Assembly (NCBI GenBank): GCA_038503065.1
Contig: JBCAMK010000002.1
Coordinates: 3,472,001 to 3,536,000 of the forward strand
DNA length: 64,000 bases
Source: Paragyromitra xinjiangensis
Taxonomy: Eukaryota; Ascomycota; Pezizomycetes; Pezizales; Discinaceae
Direction of reading: 5' to 3'
Both the position numbers and the translations under genes were made by a program. This document shows, one piece after another, positions 59,362-64,000 of this stretch (position 1 is its first letter; every line of letters starts with the position of its first letter). A model generated the notes under the pieces. The model ran no database searches, had not been told where the DNA came from, and saw nothing but the letters and a program-made list of their open reading frames with translations.

Positions 59362-62300
59362 GATGAGAATTTGATGGAGGGGTATCTAGAGGAACAATGA
59401 GTAAATGAAGAGTGGTGTAAAGATAGGAGGAAGCTAGTAGCTCAAGGTTTGCTTGATGAGAGAGTAAGAAGAAGAAGGGTGGGAGAGAGGAGAATATAAA
59501 GCAAAGTAGGAAGGGGGAGAAGAAGGATAGAATAGGTTGTGGTAGTGGTAGAGACCGAGATGCCGTGCAAGTGTGCAGGCCCAGCCAGGGGGCACAGTCC
59601 GTCGGTTACGTGTGCGGGAAAAAAAGAAACTTTCTTTTTTTGGCGTGGGCCTCCCTTGCACTAGCCCGGGGTGGGGGAGAGATTTTCCACCACCACCGAT
59701 AAGTCTGCCCCTAAGTGTCAGGGCACAACCAACAAGTTTTGTCTGCAGTGCGCTGCAACATGCTTTGGTCAAGAGCCTAATGTATCCAAGAACCCTTTCG
59801 CAGAATCATTGCAGCACCGAGTACAGTATCAATGCACACATCTCAACTTCTTAGAGACCTTGTACCCCTTAAGTCTACACTTCTATGATAGCCTGCGTGT
59901 TATCTACCGATCACAAAACATACATGTATATATGCTGTTTTTTTGCCTGCTTATTACTGCCCTCGCCTTGTCCTACATGAGTTTTTATTTTTGTCCCCTT
60001 CCCCGCAAACCTTCCCACGAGGATAATTGGTAGGCACGGTCAGCAAAGATTATGTTGTATCGGATCCCTTATCGACCACTCCCGGTAAATCTTGTACGCC
60101 GGTAGAAAAATAAAATAAAAAAACAGGTGTTGAGAGCACGAATCATCGGTTCGTAGGAGGAAAGTATCCAGCAAACGAGTTTTTCTTTTCTATCGTCAAC
60201 TTGACGACCAGGTTCAACTTCCCGAGATCTAACCAGATACGGATCTACAGCAAACACTTCTTGGGGTCTTGTTTCGGTGGCGGGCGTGGAGGTGGCACAC
60301 GATTTGATATTTCCATCAGACGTTCTCATCCCAGATTTCATTTTTCGACCCCTCTCTTTGAGCTGCAGCCCCGCGATGCAGGGAGGGTTTGACAAAGTCG
60401 GGTCCGATAGCGACGGTGGTCCCCCATTCTGCCGAAAGCGATCTCCTTATCAGCTGCAGCCCCAGCGTCTGTGTACGATAAGGCAACTCCAAGTTCCCAT
60501 CTCGCAGAAACAGATAAATAACATAAACATCAAACGTAAGAAATAGTTACAGCTTGTCAAAGAGGCCTTTAAAGGTCAACTGCTCACCCTCACTACCTAG
60601 GGTAGTGGGGGAGGAAATAATTTTTCGTCAAACGTTTGACATAAACCCTTGCATTCAGTGTGAGACCCTCAAGTCTCGTGGTGATCTCAGGAACACAACA
60701 CACATTTTCCCTAAAGCCTTCCAGAAGCTCTAATCTGTTATGCGGACACATCGTTGGGCCAGTTGCCCTATGATAATCATTCCCGTCCTCCGTTGCCCCT
60801 GAGCGGCACTCCTTTGTTGAGAGCCGAGCAGCCAATAGAAAGAAATCTATTACGGCATCACTTCTGGGCAACCCGGAAGCTTGTACTCGCACCACGGCCA
60901 TCTACAAACAACACGAATTCTAGTGTTGGGGCCTGGTAAAGTACTTACCCGATCAATCCGAATTCACTATGGGTAGAAGCCTGGAAATATGCGTACGAGG
61001 ATCTGGAGAAATATATCCAGACGGAAAATAAGGTTGCGTCAGATGCTATGTGCTTCAAACATGCGAGCATTATTCACCTTAAGTAGCTCATCCTATCAAA
61101 TCTAAAGGCTTGATGCTGACAACCGGTGAGTAGCGCCTATATTATCGTACGGATATCTTCTCCCTACTCGTGCAGTCAGCTATTTCGGACTTCGGGGGAT
61201 ATCCCCGCTACGACCTCAAGTTCACTCCCAGATGACTTCTTTACTTAGATATCGCACGAGGTTTTTTTGCCAACAATGCTGCGCCCGCCTGCGCTCGACA
61301 CAGAAATAGATCAATTATCCGGCCCGTGTCTCGTCTGCAAATTTCTGAAGCATAAAGTGTGTATCTACTGCATCACTCTTTGACCATTGACGTACTATGG
61401 GTTTCCACGTCGGCGGTGTAAAGCGTGTCTAGCCGGACATGACGTAAAGAGCTTTGACTCTACTCGTGGCCTACCATAGGTACCTGAAAATGTCTTTTGG
61501 TGGCAATAGCTTTTGGTTCGCCCCGCGGCAACGCTCCACAGTCTGGTTGGCCAAACCCATGCCCTGTTTTTAGATACCTATTGTAGAGTACGAGTACATG
61601 TGAAGATGAGACGTGGCTTGGGATTTGACAGCCTTCTGTGATAAAGTATGTGAAACAACTCGTGAACTTGTTTGAAGCGCCTTTTCTGGCTAAGGGTTGT
61701 TAGGGACGAGTTTTTAAACGTTATTTCTAACTTTGTTCAGTGCCTCGTACCTGCATGATGCCAAGCCTGGTCTTTTGCGGGGATCTGATAAGAGACTGAT
61801 AAGGATCGATCTGACAGCTTAGGCAGTCTGTTAGCCGTTTCTAACCTCCCATAGGCTTTGTTTCAGATGCGTTTCCATACATCAGAAAATCAAATGACTA
61901 TGGGACTCGGGGGGCATCGAGATAACACGTTGCACCTGCGGGGTGGTAATGATTGACGGAAATGCTACTTGATGATTTGATTAATTTTTCGAGTTCAACT
62001 ATTCGGCTCTTAGAGAGCTTCCCGTGGTTGAGCGAAGAGTTTGGGGGCCAGAGACTGTACAATGTTTCAGGTCAGGTAGATTCATCTACTATATCCCGCA
62101 CTATCACAAAGTGCTATAACCCCGCGTTTACTCCCATGGGCTTGACATTAAGCTTATGTTTATGAGAATCACCTTTATTTGGGATAACCACTAGCTAGTT
62201 CTAGGTTCTTGGGTAGATGTACAGTAAATATTATTGAAAATCCTGATTGTCGCGCGCGCGGCTCCCACGCGACGTGTGCGCAAACAATGCAAAAAGAGTA

Positions 62301-63281
62301 AGAGATTTCTTGCATGTGAAACTATCGGTACCGTAATAACTTAAATCATTGTTGTACAAACTTAAGAGGAATAATCCGGGCGGCCCCGATCACGATTCGG
62401 CTTCCCCCCACGTCCTAGCTCTACATAATGAACCGGTCAGCCGGTAAACAAAACAAAACGATAATCGGTGATGGCCAGGTCGTGTTTTTAACCAGTCCTA
62501 TTCAACGATATTGTTTCCCCATATTCTTACATACGTGCAGACTTAATATCGCGAGAGGGTGTGAAAATTTATCTCCACGTTTCTTTTAGGCGTGGGATTT
62601 TGCGGAAAACTGAATCATTCATGTCAGCGGTGGTCCCGGCAGAATAGTTTTTCTTGCATTTGCTTTTGTTCTCCATCACGATCTGGTGTGACTAATCGGG
62701 CTCGGTACGTATCTCCGAAACCAAATTTAGACTAGAAGATGTTTGTCTATGTACTCGATCTCGTTGAAATATTTTGTTGAGATCTTTAGGGTTTACTATT
62801 AGTTTTGTTTTGTACGTGATGTATCGATGGAGCACATGTACATGCAGGTTCCGATGGGTCGTAGTTGTGGCTGGCGGGAGGAGTACATGAATGCATTTGG
62901 TTAAGAACTGTTCTTTTCCCCACACGCTGGTTCTCCAATAGGAAAGCTTCCACGAAGAATACCATGCGTACGCGTGTCATGTGTAGTTAGATGTGGGGGT
63001 TCGTCACGTGATTGAATGTGGGTATTCCAAGTTCCTTCTTAGGCGGCCAGATTGTTTCGTTTCGGAGGATCTTTTATTAAATTCCCGCACACTGTTTCCT
63101 GAAAGAAACTTCAAGTAATGATAAGGCAGTGGTGGACGAATGTTTGATGAATCATGTGAAAATCAATTCGGAGTGAGGCTGAAGGCTTTTTTTGCGTTTG
63201 ACACCTGGTTTTTGGGCGGGTATACGGTCTCGTTCAATGGTATAGGGTTTTACGGACTCAATACGTATACCGTAATTAATA
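59362..63281. other. promoter side of glutamine synthetase and gene-poor stretch
   Basis: Apart from the GATA hexamers and a TACATGTA at 59921, I see no gene, tRNA or transposon boundary here. Frames such as 59671-60033 and 60069-60395 overlap on both strands and are not supported. Confidence 0.45.
59698..60482. promoter_or_regulatory. GATA-factor sites upstream of glutamine synthetase
   Basis: GATAAG at 59698-59703 and 60477-60482 and CTTATC at 60068-60073 and 60446-60451. AreA/NIT2-type GATA activators bind such hexamers in fungal nitrogen genes, so nitrogen control of the gene is plausible. Only the sites are seen; binding is inference. Confidence 0.4.
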
Positions 63282-63449
63282 TAGTACATTCGCCCTATAA
63301 GAACACCCCCGAAACTACCTCCTTAGTCCATATTTGGTAAATTCTTCTCTATAAATCTTCTTCATTAATATTGAGTTAGACCATCCTTCTTATTAGAATA
63401 TTCTTCTATATTCTCGGTCCCGACGGTGTTCTTATAGAGCGATTGTACT
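63282..63449. mobile_element. second pogo-like MITE
   Basis: 168 bp with imperfect 26-bp terminal inverted repeats (3 mismatches) around GTACA-TCG-C-CTATAAGAACACC, flanked by TA (63280-81, 63450-51). The right terminus reads CAGTACAATCGC inward, like the CAG termini of pogo-type elements. It is a different family from the element at 56246, with almost the same length. Confidence 0.75.
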
Positions 63450-64000
63450 GTATTGAGAAAGCATGGGTAGAAGTTTCTTGTCTGCTAGAGATCGTTCGAT
63501 TTCACAGCCTGCAGAGGGGTTATGGAGGGCTGTGGGCTTTCTTGGCTCCATACGAGTGTTTATGAAGGTATGAGATACCGTCATCTTCGAATTTTTCGGA
63601 GTAAAATGGACTGTTGCTCCTAGGGTTGAGGCTATCTAGGCGCTGTATCTATTGTCTCCCGATCTAGGGTGTATAAGAATTCACGGGCTGAGTATAAATT
63701 GATTAAATCATCTTTTTAGCAAAGGCTGCTATAGATTTTGCGGCTATAACACTAACAGCTAGGGAGGGACTAGGCACAGCTATGCTGAATCGTGACATAG
63801 TGTGAAGTAATAAGGGGTGGTATTTGTTGCTTCTATAGAAGGCTTGAGGTATTCGATGGAGAAAAAAGAAACGAAGAAGAGGCGGAAAGCCTCCGTATAT
63901 ATACAAGTAATCAACCGATCAGAGCCTTTCCATCATATACCTCGCCGGTCAACGCTTCCAGGCCTAAAGCAGCTTCCGAATAAGCCCAATATACTGAATA
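63450..64000. other. gene-free right edge
   Basis: No supported gene; the minus-strand frame 63703-63906 is short and without a known domain. A gene could begin beyond the window. Confidence 0.4.

Noticed and set aside
1..64000. CRISPR arrays, bacterial operons, secondary-metabolite cluster
   Set aside because: No regularly spaced direct repeats, genes are spliced and eukaryotic, and no synthase, tailoring or transporter genes cluster together.

Overview
The window looks like the nuclear genome of a filamentous ascomycete. Its genes are split by many short introns (about 50-140 nt) with GTANGT-type donors and CTAAC/CTGAC-like branch sites. The gene content includes a class I hydrophobin, a peroxisomal dienoyl-CoA isomerase, a fungal glutamine synthetase and a Ty3/gypsy chromovirus. 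Gene-dense stretches alternate with long gene-poor, transposon-littered stretches, as in TE-rich genomes such as truffle relatives. That placement is inference only; I cannot name the species.

Layout. 0.9-3.4 kb (-): dynamin/Mx-like GTPase, 5 exons. 5.1-6.1 kb (+): HAD-family phosphatase with a likely mitochondrial presequence. 6.75-18.06 kb: a hAT DNA transposon with an 18-bp perfect TIR and 8-bp target duplication ATCTGCAG. A full-length chromodomain-bearing gypsy retrotransposon (9363-17729, 5-bp target duplication TTCAG) has jumped into it, apparently into intron 1 of the hAT transposase gene. 19.3-22.7 kb (-): MSH5, 10 exons. 23.2-24.4 kb (+): F-box-like, Cys-rich protein. 26.8-27.6 kb (+): single-pass membrane protein with a PPxY motif. 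30.7-32.2 kb (+): peroxisomal enoyl-CoA hydratase/isomerase ending in SKL. 33.8-35.5 kb (-): CCCH zinc-finger protein. 36.4-39.4 kb (+): three-domain fusion of isochorismatase-like hydrolase, AlkB-like dioxygenase and GST. 41.3-41.8 kb (-): hydrophobin. 43.5-47.7 kb (-): 1347-aa protein with a repeated L-x-D-F-L-R-N motif. 57.9-59.4 kb (-): glutamine synthetase. The rest (47.7-57.9 kb and 59.4-64 kb especially) has no gene I can support but holds three small inverted-repeat elements and many copies of the palindrome TACATGTA.

The genes are unrelated housekeeping and developmental functions rather than an operon-like pathway or obvious secondary-metabolite cluster. Exon structures were deduced by eye from reading-frame phase, splice signals and family knowledge. 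Where phases sum to an intact frame I give exon coordinates; they have not been checked against transcripts. The most interesting items are the nested transposons with exact target duplications, the isochorismatase-AlkB-GST fusion with a substituted catalytic Asp, the repeated LADFLRN motif in the 1347-aa protein, and the strong excess of TACATGTA.
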